NCBI GenBank assembly: GCA_949987705.1
Contig: OX465284.1
Location: 116,913,052-116,977,051, forward strand
Source of the DNA: Thereva unica
Taxonomy: Eukaryota; Arthropoda; Insecta; Diptera; Therevidae
Length of the DNA stretch: 64,000 nt
Reading direction: 5' to 3'
The stretch's first letter is position 1. Each line of letters starts with the position of its first letter. Under the pieces are notes generated by a model. That model had not been told where the DNA came from. It ran no database searches and saw nothing but the letters and a program-made list of their open reading frames with translations. A program made the position numbers and the translations under genes. Below are positions 33,946-45,735 of this stretch, in pieces.

Positions 33946-36900
33946 AATTGGTTTTTAATAAATTCTACACATGCTGTTCACTTTCTCTAAGTAAATGTAC
34001 GGCTCTACCCAAAGCTCTGGCACAAAAATGCTATGCCAAAGCGCTAATTGGACCTCCGATCGCACTAGAGGCAACACTATATCAACCAAGAGCTTAAAGT
34101 TGGGTCACTTTGTGCTATTGACGGTTATTACATTATCTTACTCCAATCATGTCTTTGGGTGGGAATCGAATCCGCGAACTCTAGAATGGTACCCTTTGAA
34201 TGTAGTGTACTAGTAGTGTAGTGTACTAGTCATAGTAATTATTAAGGCGTGTTTTTGATTGGATTTCAGATTTCTCTACACACAGTGCCATGATATTTGT
34301 TCAAAACCTTAACTCTACTCAAAATTGATTGAAACTCCCAAAAGTTAACCCACATTTTGTCCTAAGTGAATTTTTCCTATTATAATTTCCTGCAAACACT
34401 TACACAAAAATTACACCCCCACTACGCTCCTCTTAAGCATGAACATTTCCCATACATAATTAAGAACCTCCACTTAATGGCCAATCGTAGGCCGTTCATT
34501 ACTATCCTCCCCTCCACAAGCCCTCTTAATACAGTAATTAACAAGAAAATTAAGTTGCGTGCATAGCGACAGTATTGCTTCGGCATAAATCTTCCGAAAA
34601 GACGCACAGGACATGTTACATTGCCGTGTAGTATCCACAAAAGATTAAGACATGATGAGAAGAAGAGGAAGATATCAAGGATAATGTCCTTACAGTACAC
34701 AGAGATTTGTGGCCTTAGCATGGTGCTTAGCTTGTTCCACGTTCACAGCAATTTATTGGCCTGCAATTGTGTTGCGACGCTGACAAATGGGCGTTTGTCG
34801 GGTTAACGTGAATTAAGTGTCGATTAATTCCTGTCTATATTGCGGCCAGGATACCGGAAGGATACTGGACAGCCGTAGCCGTATTAGGCCGAAACGCATT
34901 CTTATTGTTTTTATTGTTCAATTGTGGGATTTGAAAAAAAAGATAGTAGGTTTAGGGATTTTTGGGTAGACCTTCTTGGGAATTACCCTCGTCCTATCTA
35001 GACCATTCATGTGAAGTTACTGTGGCGTTTTCATTACTGGAAGGATGTATTGCCTGCCCTTCGAGAATAATTGCTTGCAATGGCAATAAATCACTTGGGA
35101 ACAAAAGGGGAATTTACATACGGGGTATTTGTCGAAATTTTTATTTACTTGGACAAATGAAGCGTTTCGTACGCATTTATTTACCTCTAGACGTTTTCAT
35201 GGCGTTTTCAATGTTTTCTTTATGTAAACTTTAAAGCAAAATTTTAGTGGTAAGTTCCCTCTGTAAGGACTGGCTTCTACTATCGTCCAGAAGAAAACAA
35301 CTGATCAGAACAGACTGCAGAAGCAATAAGCTTTGACATTGTTCCAGCTCTTATTAAAACAATCTGATATTATAGTTGCTGGGAGCTACCCTTCTGGGAT
35401 CCGTAACAATTTTACACAATTTTAACAATTATAAATTTAGAAGACACAGCAGGCTGCTATGGCTAGTTTCTAGAAAGTAGTTTGTAGCTGTCTCAACCAT
35501 AGTAAGGGGCCAGATTGGTCTTGTACATTTAGCACGAGCAAGACAAGACTGCAAGACTTGCTGGAAGATTTTTTGCAAGGCTTTTAGCAAGACTTTTTAA
35601 AACACGTTTTGCTCATCACTGCAAGACTTTTGGCACTTAGTAATGAGCAAAAAGTCTTGCTATCTTGACTTGTCCTTGTGCTGTCTTGGTCTTGCTTTGG
35701 TTTTGCTCAATTTGCAAGAAAAGGAAGACTGCATGACCAGTCTTGCTCATCACTACTTAACCACACCCTCGAGTAGCAGTTCCAAGGTGTAGGCCAAGAT
35801 ACTGTAAGTATGCGCCCGGAATGACCAACTCTAACCGCCTCTGGGTTGACAAACTCTTCCTTCCTGTGGCGTATCTTAACGCGTCTAAGGAATTCTCGGG
35901 GCTGGGTAGAAAGAAGGTCAGCACCTTTGTTGGCTTGATGTCAGGACATTTGTTGGCTATACTTATTGGCTTGATGACAGAGCAGTTGTTGGATTAATTA
36001 CCGTACCCTGCACTCTATGGAGGATAAGATGGCAGGCTTCGCCTTGAGGAGGATCAGTGTCTGCCTTTCGAACATTTAAGTCTAACCGACGAACCATTGC
36101 AAACTGCTCAACTTGTTCAAGCGGTCAGGCCTACAAATATGAGATAGAGCGGTGTAGTATAATAGCTCTAGTGAAATGACCATCACCACAAAAGAAGAAG
36201 AAGAAAAGAGAGGCCAGGTGTTTGATGTGAACGCAGGGAGAGGAGAGAGAGGACATTTTCTCATGGCCACAGCTTAGCGCTGAGCACCCCATTCGCGAGC
36301 CGTAAGTAAGGATAGGATCGGCTTCGCTTGTGTACATCCATAAGACGATCTTTGGCTTGAGATCGCATCTCTTGCTGAAGGCTTACAGGCGTAGAAATCT
36401 ATGTTAGCTTTCTTCACCCCTCGATTTCCAGTTGAATTTTGGAATCAATTGCATCAATTTCACCCTGGAAGATAGAGCTAGTCCAGCTAGGCCTTAGTTC
36501 AGTTTTGACTTGTGTCGCCAGCTTTGTTCCGTGAGTATACTGATCGCGGATGGAAACTTCTGAACACCATTATCATTTTCAATATAAGGATTGAATAAGA
36601 CCTATTAGCATTGGTTTGACCTCTGTCTTAGATTCACATAAAATAAGAGAAACGACGTAGAATATTTTGAAAATCTTTTGGTGGAGTTTTTAAACAAAAC
36701 TCTAACTCAATCTATGGGTTCAGAGCTACAGATAAATGAGTTGAACTCAAGCAGATGTAAAAGCAAATGGATGTACCAAAAAAAAAAATTGGTTCTTAGG
36801 TACTGGGACACACAACTTACTACAAGAGAACTGTCACAATTTGATTGGCAAAAGTTAGTTTTTCAGACAGCAAGAAATCCAATAATGTTCAAGGATGATT

Positions 36901-37720
36901 CTTACGTTGGCATCAGTCTAAAGTTATCCAAGAATTTCCTAAAAACGATTTTCATATAATAATGCAACTTAGACACCATTTATATATATTTTTTTAATGC
37001 CTTATACTAAACACCTGCATTAAAACCCACCCACTAACAAACAAGGTGCAATTTAAAAGCAACAAGTTAGCAGCCAGCAAAGTTAAAGGATATTTAAATG
37101 AAACAATTTTCCCGTCTGGATATTGTAATGGAAAATCGATGGCAGGATGGCAGGAAATTAAGTATTCCCCATGAAGCTTCACATTATACCGAAGGACGAT
37201 TATATATAAAAGTATATGTACTGCTATCTACCTATCGAGTTAGTAACGGCATCGTTGACACACTTTTTTATTTCTTTTGAGAACGTTTTTCTTATATGAC
37301 GGGGGTGGAGTCAACACAGTCAACACAGTATCGCAATGGTCACTATAAAGGACTCTATAAGTTCAAGAATGCGCAAACATTCCCACGGAAAGCTCTCCAT
37401 TAAATTTCCTCGGAGGCGTAGCTTAATGAAAGCTCCTCCTTTATTGTGAAGCTTTAAAGTATATAAATAAGCTAAAATTATATTGATAATAATTGAGAGG
37501 ACGAAAAAGGATACGCGAGGTGTGAATTTTGTTTGTGTGGAAATTTCTTTGTTGTTTCTTTTGTAGTAAAATATTTTTAATTAGATTTTCGAAATTTTGT
37601 TTAAAAAAAAAGTTATTTTGTTGTCTGAAAAAATATATGCTAAAAAACATTCTATTAAAAAGTAACTCAAACCACCTTCTTAATAAAAATAGAGTAATAA
37701 AAAGAAATATCTAAGAGTTC
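33946..37720. other. No gene; short tandem repeat and a GCAAGACT cluster
   Basis: 34199-34234 contains two units of GTAGTGTACTA. 35530-35755 holds a dense cluster of GCAAGACT and its reverse complement (separately listed). 36183-36199 is GAA-rich. The 93-codon ORF at 36678-36959 is Lys/Ser-rich without a recognised domain. 37430-37720 is extremely AT-rich. Confidence 0.4.
35530..35755. repeat. Cluster of GCAAGACT / AGTCTTGC motifs in both orientations
   Basis: The octamer or its 7-bp core occurs in direct form near 35538, 35551, 35587 and 35621, and inverted near 35653, 35686 and 35740. TTGCTCATCACT also occurs twice (about 35609 and 35742). The arrangement is partly palindromic, so the whole block could fold on itself. 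Repeat class unknown; no coding content. Confidence 0.55.
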
Positions 37721-37721
37721 T

Positions 37722-38335
37722 TTCAAACCTGACTATGTGGCCGAATGTTGTCTTGATGAAAGAACACCTTTTGTCTTTGAACGGAAGATGGCGCTGTACT
37801 TGCTTTGGCATGGGATTCCAATATCTTTTCTTTGTTTACCCATTGTCTTCTGAGGTTAACATTTTTGCACAGGATCCATTTTTCTTCGCCAGTTACCATT
37901 CGTCCCAAAGAGAGGTTTATTCCTGAGACGGGACAGCATTCTGCAAGGAAGAGCACACATTCAGATTAGACTCCGAAAGTTGGTAAGAGACCAATTTTGA
38001 CCCAACTTGTTGTCTTTCCCGATGGCATTAAGGTTTTGATGAACAATTAAATGACTAACTCCAAACTTCTCCGCTAGTTCGTGAATGGCAAGAATGGTTT
38101 TTTTTTCAGTAGAGACCTTCCTGTTAATCCTCACTTCTTCCAGGACGAGGCTCGCTTTGTAAACTGTAGTTTTCGGCTCGGAATTTCCTATGCCAGTATT
38201 GGTTAACGAAATGTATCTGTGAATTAAAGAAGAAGCAATACGTTACCAATAACAGTCCAAAATTTGAGGTATGTATTTTGCATTGGCCAACGCAAGAAGC
38301 TGCAAATTTCTTTGAAACATTGATTATCAAAACTA
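37722..38335 (-). pseudogene. mariner transposase remnant
   Basis: Read on the minus strand from 38330, with frameshifts. First come the HTH-linker block (WHRKFRAENYSLQSEPRPGR, with the expected F-x-x-G-x-x-x-L-x-D-E-P-R-x-G-R spacing) and the second HTH block (ILAIHELAEKFGVSHLIVHQ). Then come the first catalytic block RMVTGEEKWI and a QWVNKE block. A deletion follows, and then the second catalytic block VFFHQDNIRPHS ends the copy. In active mariners the first block reads TGDEKW. Here that catalytic Asp is Glu (37885-37887). The third catalytic Asp and both terminal inverted repeats are missing, so it is inactive. Confidence 0.85.
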
Positions 38336-38340
38336 TTTGT

Positions 38341-39334
38341 GTAGCTCCCTTAGTTATGTATATTCGGTCCTTTCACTTCAGAATTGAACAAGAGCACATC
38401 GGGCAAACACGAGCGCTTAATACAGAACAATCAATATCTATAATGGACTACAAGAAGAGGCCTAGCGTATCTTTAACCTAGCATTGAAGAAAGCTGTACA
38501 ATCCTCCCCAAATGCACCCTAATACTGGAATACACACACAATATAGACCTCGTTGATAAAAAATTCAGGGTTGATCAAGACAATTTAATCTAGATCGAAC
38601 TAGCAGGTCAAAACTGAGGCTATATGTCAATGAAAGCAAAACAAACTAGAAAATAGTGCCGAATGCCGATTGTTGGTCTACACAAACCAAGCCAAGCTAG
38701 TTAGAAGGCTACGCATCAATTAAAACGAAGTTAACAATATATGCAACTTTGTTCTGAGTTTATCTGGCCGTGATTGCTTGCCGGAATATGTATGATCGCT
38801 CTGACCTGCACCTTCTTTTTCTATTACAGGCTTCGTTGGGGACTCCAGAATGGTTTAGACATGATAAACCTATTCGCTTGGTAAAAGGGGTAGATGTCAT
38901 TGAGTTGCTGCACATTTGAAATGAGATTACTACTTCCCAGTCTCTGATCTTGTATTTTTCTAGCAATTGAAGTTGCTAAATCAAAGACTTTCATTGTTTC
39001 CTATATGTAGCCTTCGTTGGCAACTTCAAGATCGTTGGTCATCTCACATAGTCGAAGAAGACTCTCTCTCTTACCCCTTAGACCATTCACAATAATGAAA
39101 ACGAACAACCATGGGTTTTAAAAAGTCCATACAGTCCATATTAAACGTATACCCACTTCGAAGTTGAGATCTAAACGTCAGTAGACTCGCGTGACTTTAG
39201 GGTTTTCAGGGCCAGACCTCGGATACGCCCAGTCTAAAGGCACTGCACGACTCTAGGTCAGTAGGGAGCATTTGTAATAGTGCAACGAGAGCATTCGTCT
39301 AGTCAGCGCCCCTTCTTTACCCAGGGCATTGTTT
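38341..39334. other. No recognisable gene (38341-39334)
   Basis: AT-rich DNA with short ORFs on both strands and no motif. The 38760-38966 minus ORF has no domain. Confidence 0.4.
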
Positions 39335-39455
39335 GCTGATTCGTCCGATTCGTAGCAATGGTGTTTTTATGATAATGGGTTGCTAGCCCTAAGCTCAACC
39401 GACTTGAAACTGTGTCTGAACTCGTAATTCGACCGTCTCCCGTTAGCTCTTTAGA
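39335..39455 (+). repeat. Dispersed repeat D, copy 2
   Basis: Matches the reverse complement of 20670-20760: CCGATTCGTAGCAATGG, then a GGGTTGCTAGCCCT-like block, then CCAACCGACTT in the variant CTCAACCGACTT, and CTCCCGTTAG further on. It is about 75-80 percent identical by eye and in the opposite orientation to copy 1. Confidence 0.5.
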
Positions 39456-39879
39456 TTAAAACTTGCTAACAGTGCTGGTAGGTCTACTTACTGCAAAATT
39501 AAAGTACCAAGTTGGATCAAGTTGAGTTACACCAAACACTTAAGATTACATTGTGACTTGTACTTTTAGAATGCGGGTATTAGTTCTAAAATTAGATCCA
39601 AACCCTGTGCATGCATCACACTTCCATGCACTGATCACGGCTGGAAACATTCGTGACACCATTATCACTAAGTTTCCTGCTTGTACTACTATCTTAACTC
39701 CAGTTTTATGTACATATGTTCTGTAGTATACTGTTTATCGGCACTAACCACAGTAAGTGAGAGACTACTCCTTCTTGTGTTGTAGGTTAGTTGAAATAGG
39801 GTACGGTTGAAACAGCTCTTATAATTTCAAAACTAAAGGAAGCAGGCGGCGTACAATGACACAGCTTTTGTATGGAAAC

Positions 39880-40240
39880 TGTCTGTTACGACATACTGTG
39901 AAATACGCAGAGGTAAAAATGTTGTTACAGAGAGCAATTTTGTCGAAAATGGTTCAACCGTCCCCAGTCTACCTGTGATGGCGGATGTGGTTGCCATTAT
40001 GATTCCCGAATCGGCTTAGATTATTCTCGATCTCAGCAAAGTCCCAAGGCAGCCAGTGATAACGACGCGAACTATTTGCTGCATACTTTTAGGAGCGAAA
40101 TTTTAAAAAACTTATTTATACTTTTAGGGTCAGTATTGTTTCTATTTATATTTCTCGAGGATCGAAGTTACGGAAAAGGGAGGGGATTTTAATATAGATT
40201 ACCTATCTATAGAATGAGCCTTCTACTAGTGTGAATTGAA
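39880..40240. repeat. Dispersed repeat C, copy 3
   Basis: Contains AACGACG and TGCATACTTTTAGG near 40060-40093, a second CTTTTAGGGTC at 40120-40131, a GGGAGGGGATTT block and an ACCTATCTATAGAATGAG-like block. Their order parallels copy 2 at 14240-14490. The left part (39880-40050) has no clear counterpart. Boundaries are approximate. Confidence 0.4.
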
Positions 40241-43200
40241 AGAAACACAAGAAGAATATATACTTTCCCTTTTTAAAGTTTGCAAAGACTTAGTTGATAT
40301 TTTACTCCGTAGTTTTGCAAATGTGTTCTCAGCGTCTCACTATCGACATAAGCCCATGGGAGTAACTCCATCGCAGTATTGACTCAAAAACCTCCCGAAT
40401 CGATTCTCATCACCTCAAAATTTATTTCCATAAAGATTATGAATTTTCAAATTCCCGATAAATGCAAGCTTATATCTCACCAGCTTCGTACACCCATCCA
40501 CAGCTAGAGGAAGGCACAAACATCTTCATTGAATGGTAACGGAAGTGAAAGCTATCACGTAGCCAAGATGAAGTTAATCACGTGTGAAGTGTTTTCCAGA
40601 TAATCCCCCGCAACCATACCAGCATCCGCTTCCGATGATCGATAAAAGTCCCCATTATGTGTGTGCGCTATTGCAGCTCCAATCCGATGACTACCAACCC
40701 CCGTTCCAGCCCTCCCTAGACAAAATAAGACCAGGATCCGAATGTGGAAGCATACAGCTACTATACTGGGCGCTGGGGTATACGGGCGGTAAAACAGTAG
40801 CAGGACTACGGGCAGCCCCAAAGTGTTTCCTCCCCGGTATCTGATTAAGTGTAAACGGAACCAAGCGGCTGGTGATTGAATTAGCCATTTGTGGAGAAAA
40901 CAACAGATTCGATGCGCTTGGGGTGAACAGAGACAGTGGGGAGCTGGGGGTCTGGGCCTGGGCAGCAATAACTGCTTATCACTTACTTTTGATTAATGCG
41001 GTTGTTTGGATCATCTTTTGGGTGCCCTCAGGCAAGGACTAGTGCTGCGCACAGACACTAAACACAAACGGCATGTATAGACTCGATTCGGAGCTACTCG
41101 CTTTCTGGATGGATACATTAGACGAGGATATACCACACGTGCTGAATGAGTCGACAGAAGAGAGTCGATTTGGTGATAAGGAGGATATTAAACGGCGCCA
41201 AAGGCATCTAACCGAAACCCAATTTAACGGTGGCGCATAATGTTGCCGAGGAGCTGAATCCCATTTGCAGGATGCTCCCCTCGATCGGAAGTTGATGGCT
41301 TAATGAACTCGTTAATGCTGATGCTTATGTCCTTATGTTTAATAGTGTACACGAGTTTACTTCAATATTCTCAGATGCTAGATATGAAAATTCGATTAAG
41401 GCAGAGCGAAGGTCTTTAAAGTGCGGCTAAAGACTGCGGATTTGCCGTAGTAGAACATAGACTAGGATTGGGTGGAGAGAGAGTTTGGCGAAATTGTTGC
41501 TACTGTTTAAATTTCGATGGAAAAAAATGGCAGTGTTTTGTGATGAGATAACAAATATTTTTCAATCCGAATATAAAATCTGCTCATTGTGAAGTAGTAA
41601 AAGTAGTCCGGATAACATGGCTCCTTCTTAAATGATATTACAGATCTCGTAGAACTGCTGCTCCTTGAAGGTAAACAGCGCGATATTTAAAATGAAATTG
41701 AATTGTTGAAAGACCATTTATTCACCAAACTTTGCTATCTCTTCGCCTTCGCCCGAAAATTTATGACGTCACAAAATCAATACTCATTTATCTGCAACTA
41801 ATTAAAAGTTGAAAAATTCCAGATGCAATTATTTATTTACTAAGAAAAAAGCGTAATTTTAATTCACAATCGCTCTCCACAAAGCAACAAAGAATGGCCA
41901 TAAAAGTGAAGATCCTGGCTGGCCCCACTCCCAATTAATTTCCCCTTTATGCCTCCCCGGGGACACATTACGGTAGACGCCACAATCGAAACTCAAGCGA
42001 AAAAATTCTCAGAAACATTAAAATTTCTTCATGAACCCTTTTGTGTCCTGAAAAATTACAAGTAGGAATGGCGGTCCTCCGCTCAACCCTTCCCCTGTCA
42101 CGCATTAATAGAGATGAGTATCTCCGTAGAAAGCCATGAATAAAGCTCTTGAGGGCCCCTAGGGCGGCTGCTGCTGTGTGGAAGGAGCTTCCCGAATGCA
42201 AATCATTTTCCACTTGAATTAAAACGAAAATAAGTCGATGCCATAATTAACTTTTGCGACGATGTAAACACAAGAAGGACTCATATCCGCCGCGTTGGCA
42301 GAGATTTACATTAAGCGAGGAGTTAACAAGGACACGAAGCGACAGCAGGCAATAAAAGGGAACACTAACAAGCAAAGTCTTAATTTAATCCCCGACACTT
42401 AAGAGTTTTTGATTGTTGCCCCGCCCCAGCGCCCCCATTCACGTGTAAAAGGTTCCGCAACCCTGCACACTTATCTGACGCTGTTTATCTCATATTTATC
42501 AAACTTCATTTGCCACCCCCGAAAGTAAAGAAGCCGAAACAGGATGAGGCGAAAGGATCTCCAATGTTTAAGCTAAAAACACTTTTCTCGAAAGTAATTT
42601 TCGAAAGTGGAACATAAAACGAACTACTGATATGAAAATGGGGTCCACTGAATCCACAACTGTGGAACTTTCATTTTTATCTTGAAACTTGCAGACATCA
42701 CTGCAAAAACTAACTTCGGAAACTTGTGTGAAACTTTCCGGTTGATTTAGTGCGCGCTCGTTTCACACAGCCACACGGGAGCACTACGCTGGGTCCTTAA
42801 TGGTGTACAGTACAAAATACAAGGCGAAGGACCCTACTCATCTGGCAAGCCAACGCAAATAGGATTATGATCTTATCGGGGGCGAAACAGACGAGCAAAT
42901 AATAACACCTTCTGCTGCTCTCTAAGAAAGTTTCCTTAAGACAACAACTTCATAACGAATCCTTTGTCAGGATTCTGCCTCGGGATTTGCTGGCTGTTTG
43001 CTGATTTTAAACATGAGGTCGGACTCGTTTTAATTATGAAGAGATTAAGACGTCTATGGAGTAGTGAGTTGCGGTCAGGTGGGCTTAGTTTATCTGCTTT
43101 TAAGGGTGGGGTGGCGATTTCTAGTTTATATTCAAAGGTTTGGAATTGTGGCGGGTTCTAATTCTCTTTGAAAACTCTCTTTAACCAATCTTTGGTAAAA

Positions 43201-43500
43201 TCTCAAAACCCAGTCCCTATAGGTATAACTATTAAACCCTCCTCGAGACATTCAGACATCGATCCTCCGAGAAGTTAACAACCTCGTCTCGGAACAGTCA
43301 GGAATTAAAACAAATCCTAGAGTAAAAATAAAACTCGCCTGCCCCTAGCTTGCAACCGCCACGCACGGCATCAAAACGCCTGGACTGCAACCGAAACAGG
43401 CTCGCTACAGGCACATATCAATAAAAAGCGCACGGAATAGCACAAACGAAGCATACAGGGAGCAAAATTGGAGCTTTCATTGCATACGACGAAGAAACTG
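40241..43500. other. Gene-free, partly enhancer-like DNA (40241-43500)
   Basis: 40555-40968 has a 137-codon minus-strand ORF facing an 86-codon plus-strand ORF. It is Pro/His/Arg-rich with no domain, and falls in the block related to 21.3 kb, so I read it as non-coding. 41750-42560 has balanced composition, TTAATTAA/TAATTA motifs and TTTATGGC-type strings, resembling regulatory DNA. Nothing else is recognised. Confidence 0.4.
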
Positions 43501-43507
43501 ATAAAGG

Positions 43508-43715
43508 ATGCCATTAGCATACTCAGTATAACGGTTCTCGTTCGATTGCGTAGGTCAAGCAGCATTGGACGTGGTTAGTACTTAGTTGGGGGACCACTTG
43601 GTAAAACCACACTCGCGTCTGGAATAGTCCATACTGATGCGGGTATATTTTTAGATTTTCATGCCTGTAGCTTGCTTACCCTTGTGTGATAGGCGTATTT
43701 GTTCGCTATTCGTGT
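43508..43715 (+). mobile_element. 5S-rRNA-derived SINE, copy 2 (best preserved)
   Basis: 43508-43612 is clearly 5S-like: GCCATTAGCATACTCAGTAT, then CGGTTCTCGTTCGATTGCG, GGTCAAGCAGCATTGGACG (box A region) and TTAGTACTTAGTTGGGGGAC, then CACTTGGTAAAACCAC (box C region and 3' part). The following ~100 bp (GGAATAGTCCATACTGATGC through a TTTGTTCGCTAT block) is not 5S but is shared with copy 3. That shared non-5S body shows this is a mobile SINE and not an isolated 5S pseudogene. No poly(A) tail is seen. Confidence 0.85.
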
Positions 43716-44189
43716 TAGGTACTAGTTTACTTCTGAGACTTCATTATACAACTGTATAACATTAAATATGCAGGATGCTCTCTTCTACTTCTTTGCATTA
43801 GCTATTTTACTACAGTTCTTTATGCCTCAGATCAGTAAGTCAACTCGCTTGAACACCATCAGCCGTTTACCTAGTGATCTAGGGATGAAGCTTGACTATT
43901 CAAAACAGGACCCTGTCTCAAGCTATCGCGGAACGGTAACAGAAGACATGAAGGGGAGGCCAAATAGTGTTGGAAATACTTATCTCCTTTGTCCAGCAAT
44001 TCTCTGACCACATTACGAAACAGAACAACACACGGTCATCGATATGAGTCATCACAGCTCGATCGTCAAGATCCTCCTTCACCAAGCTGCTGTTGAGGTC
44101 CAATATCCGCTTTCGAACTGACGAATACAGGTCAGAGCCTTGTCTGGAAAGACGGTGCAGCGCTTGTTTGCTTTCCAAGTACTGACGCT
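43716..44189. other. No recognisable gene (43716-44189)
   Basis: Short ORFs on both strands overlap here (43768-44007 plus and 43918-44208 minus), without domains. The right part may extend repeat D. Confidence 0.35.
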
Positions 44190-44345
44190 GGACGCTAAAA
44201 CAAGCCAAACGCTAGCCAAACAAGCCCTTGACGGGAATCCGCAATGAATCCGTCTAGTATAAAGACCTAGAACAATGCGGAGGAGAACCTTATTTGCAGG
44301 GGCGACAACAATTGGGAGATTTTGGACGAAGCTGAGAGCTGTCGT
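44190..44345 (+). repeat. Dispersed repeat D, copy 3
   Basis: Matches the reverse complement of 20425-20545 in order: CTAGCCAAACA, CTTGAC, GAATCCGCAA, AAGACCTAGAAC, GAGAACC, CAACAATTGGGAGAT (CAACAACTGGGAGAT in copy 1) and a GGACGAAGCTG/GGCGGAGCTG block. It represents a different section of the unit from copy 2. Confidence 0.55.
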
Positions 44346-45579
44346 TGGCTGCAAACAACAGTCATGCGGCGTTCCTTTCCTCTGCTTCACTGTCAATCAG
44401 GAATCGTTTAGTTGGGCACGCATCAAGTCGTAGCAACATGAGAAAAGACTAATTAGAAGCTCGATTCCAGCGCTCCTACAGACTAACTGGGAGCCCTACT
44501 TTGTTACGAAGGTTACACTTATGTATATGTTGACGTGCATAGACCGTTATACAAGAGGGCCAGAGGTAGTTCCAGGTAGAACCAGTGGTATCTGAATGCT
44601 AATAAAAATGCATCACGGAAGTCACTGACACGGAAAGCATCGGTGCCGTGCTGTTACGGGTATGTGTGGATCGACCTTTATCCGTAATTGTCGCACTTTC
44701 CTTGGGGTTGGGGGCATGGAAGATAAACATTACTATGTTTATTCCCAGAAAAACTAACAAAACCTCCCCTCGCCCCCGCTTAAACCAAAATGAAGCAATT
44801 TAATCTGAAAAACTCAAACAATGATTATTTTCTCATTCCGCCGAACAAAACTCAATTCCAAAGAAATATTCATAAAAATCTTCCGTTATTTACCACACAA
44901 AAAGGCAATTTATAACAAGATAAAACGAAAAAAGCCATAAATATTTTATTAAGGACAAAAGTATCTCATCGGGGGCCACTATGCAGGAGGGATGACGAAA
45001 GGAGGACTGCCAGCGGAATAAAGCCATCCGAAGGGAGCTGCGGCGAAATGCGTGTAGTTCCTTATCTACCCTTGTTCTTTTTATGATAATTCTTTCAATA
45101 AAAATGATTTCTCTGTGCCTCTTCGGCTAACGTCAAGGCAACAGCAGCACGGATCTGCACAGCCACTACCACACCGTCATCATCCATAGTATATCCTTTT
45201 TGTTGGCTGGCAGTGCACACGACACGTTCGTATTTTCGGGCAAAGTTGAGTGAGTTAGAGACGTGGAAGTCGTGAGGATTCGACTTGTGATTGATGATGT
45301 GTTTCTAGGATGTGTGCAGCATATCACTTTGGCCCTCCTCCTGCTACATATGTCCCTTTAAGAAACATTAACGTCATAGGATAATTTATTTACCCGGAGT
45401 TTATATGGAGATATTGTTGAAGCGCTTGTCTATGATAAACGTGAACGATGAAATGTGACAGCCAGGTTGAATTGTTTATGGTTAGGCTGAAGTCTAGGCG
45501 ATTTGAGGACAACTGTTGGAGCGTTGTAGTTGTTAAATTGTGTTTTAGAAAGAGTCTGACTAGTGTATTTTTGAATGTG
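44346..45579. other. No recognisable gene (44346-45579)
   Basis: Non-coding. 44740-45110 looks single-copy and AT-rich. ORFs at 45390-45648 on opposite strands overlap and have no domain. Confidence 0.4.
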
Positions 45580-45735
45580 GTAAGTTCAGGAATCACGCTT
45601 TGTAACATCGGGACTGGTCCGTCATATCGTTGGTCACGTCTAGTATAAGGTTACTTCGAAAGATAGAAGAGGTTTCAGGTTACGAGGAGGGGGGAAGGTG
45701 TTGAAGGAGGTGTCTAAGATGTTAAATAATGGTCA
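45580..45735 (-). mobile_element. LINE family J, 5'-truncated 3' end (copy 7)
   Basis: Begins GTAAGTTCAGGAATCACGC (compare GTCTAAGCTTAGGAATCAC in copy 2). It then has a GGTCCGTCATATCG block, GTCACGTCTAGTATAAGG and TTACTTCGAAAGATAGAAGA. The same ACTTCGAAAGATAG string occurs in antisense within copy 6 (about 29044-29057). Truncated before the coding part. Confidence 0.55.

Noticed and set aside
34160..34200. tRNA B-box-like string (reverse strand GGATTCGATTCCC)
   Set aside because: No A-box at suitable distance and no cloverleaf. Not a tRNA gene, and too little to call a tRNA-derived SINE.
36530..36575. ~40-bp similarity to 39640-39685 as a repeat family
   Set aside because: Only about 75-80 percent over 40 bp by eye and not extendable. 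Too weak to list.
40555..40968. 137-codon minus-strand ORF
   Set aside because: Low-complexity Pro/His/Arg composition, an overlapping plus-strand ORF, no domain or splice context, and it sits in a block that resembles non-coding DNA at 21.3 kb.
43508..43612. A functional 5S rRNA gene
   Set aside because: Too many changes in helix-forming positions. The SINE body follows it and other copies share that body, so it is a retroposon head.
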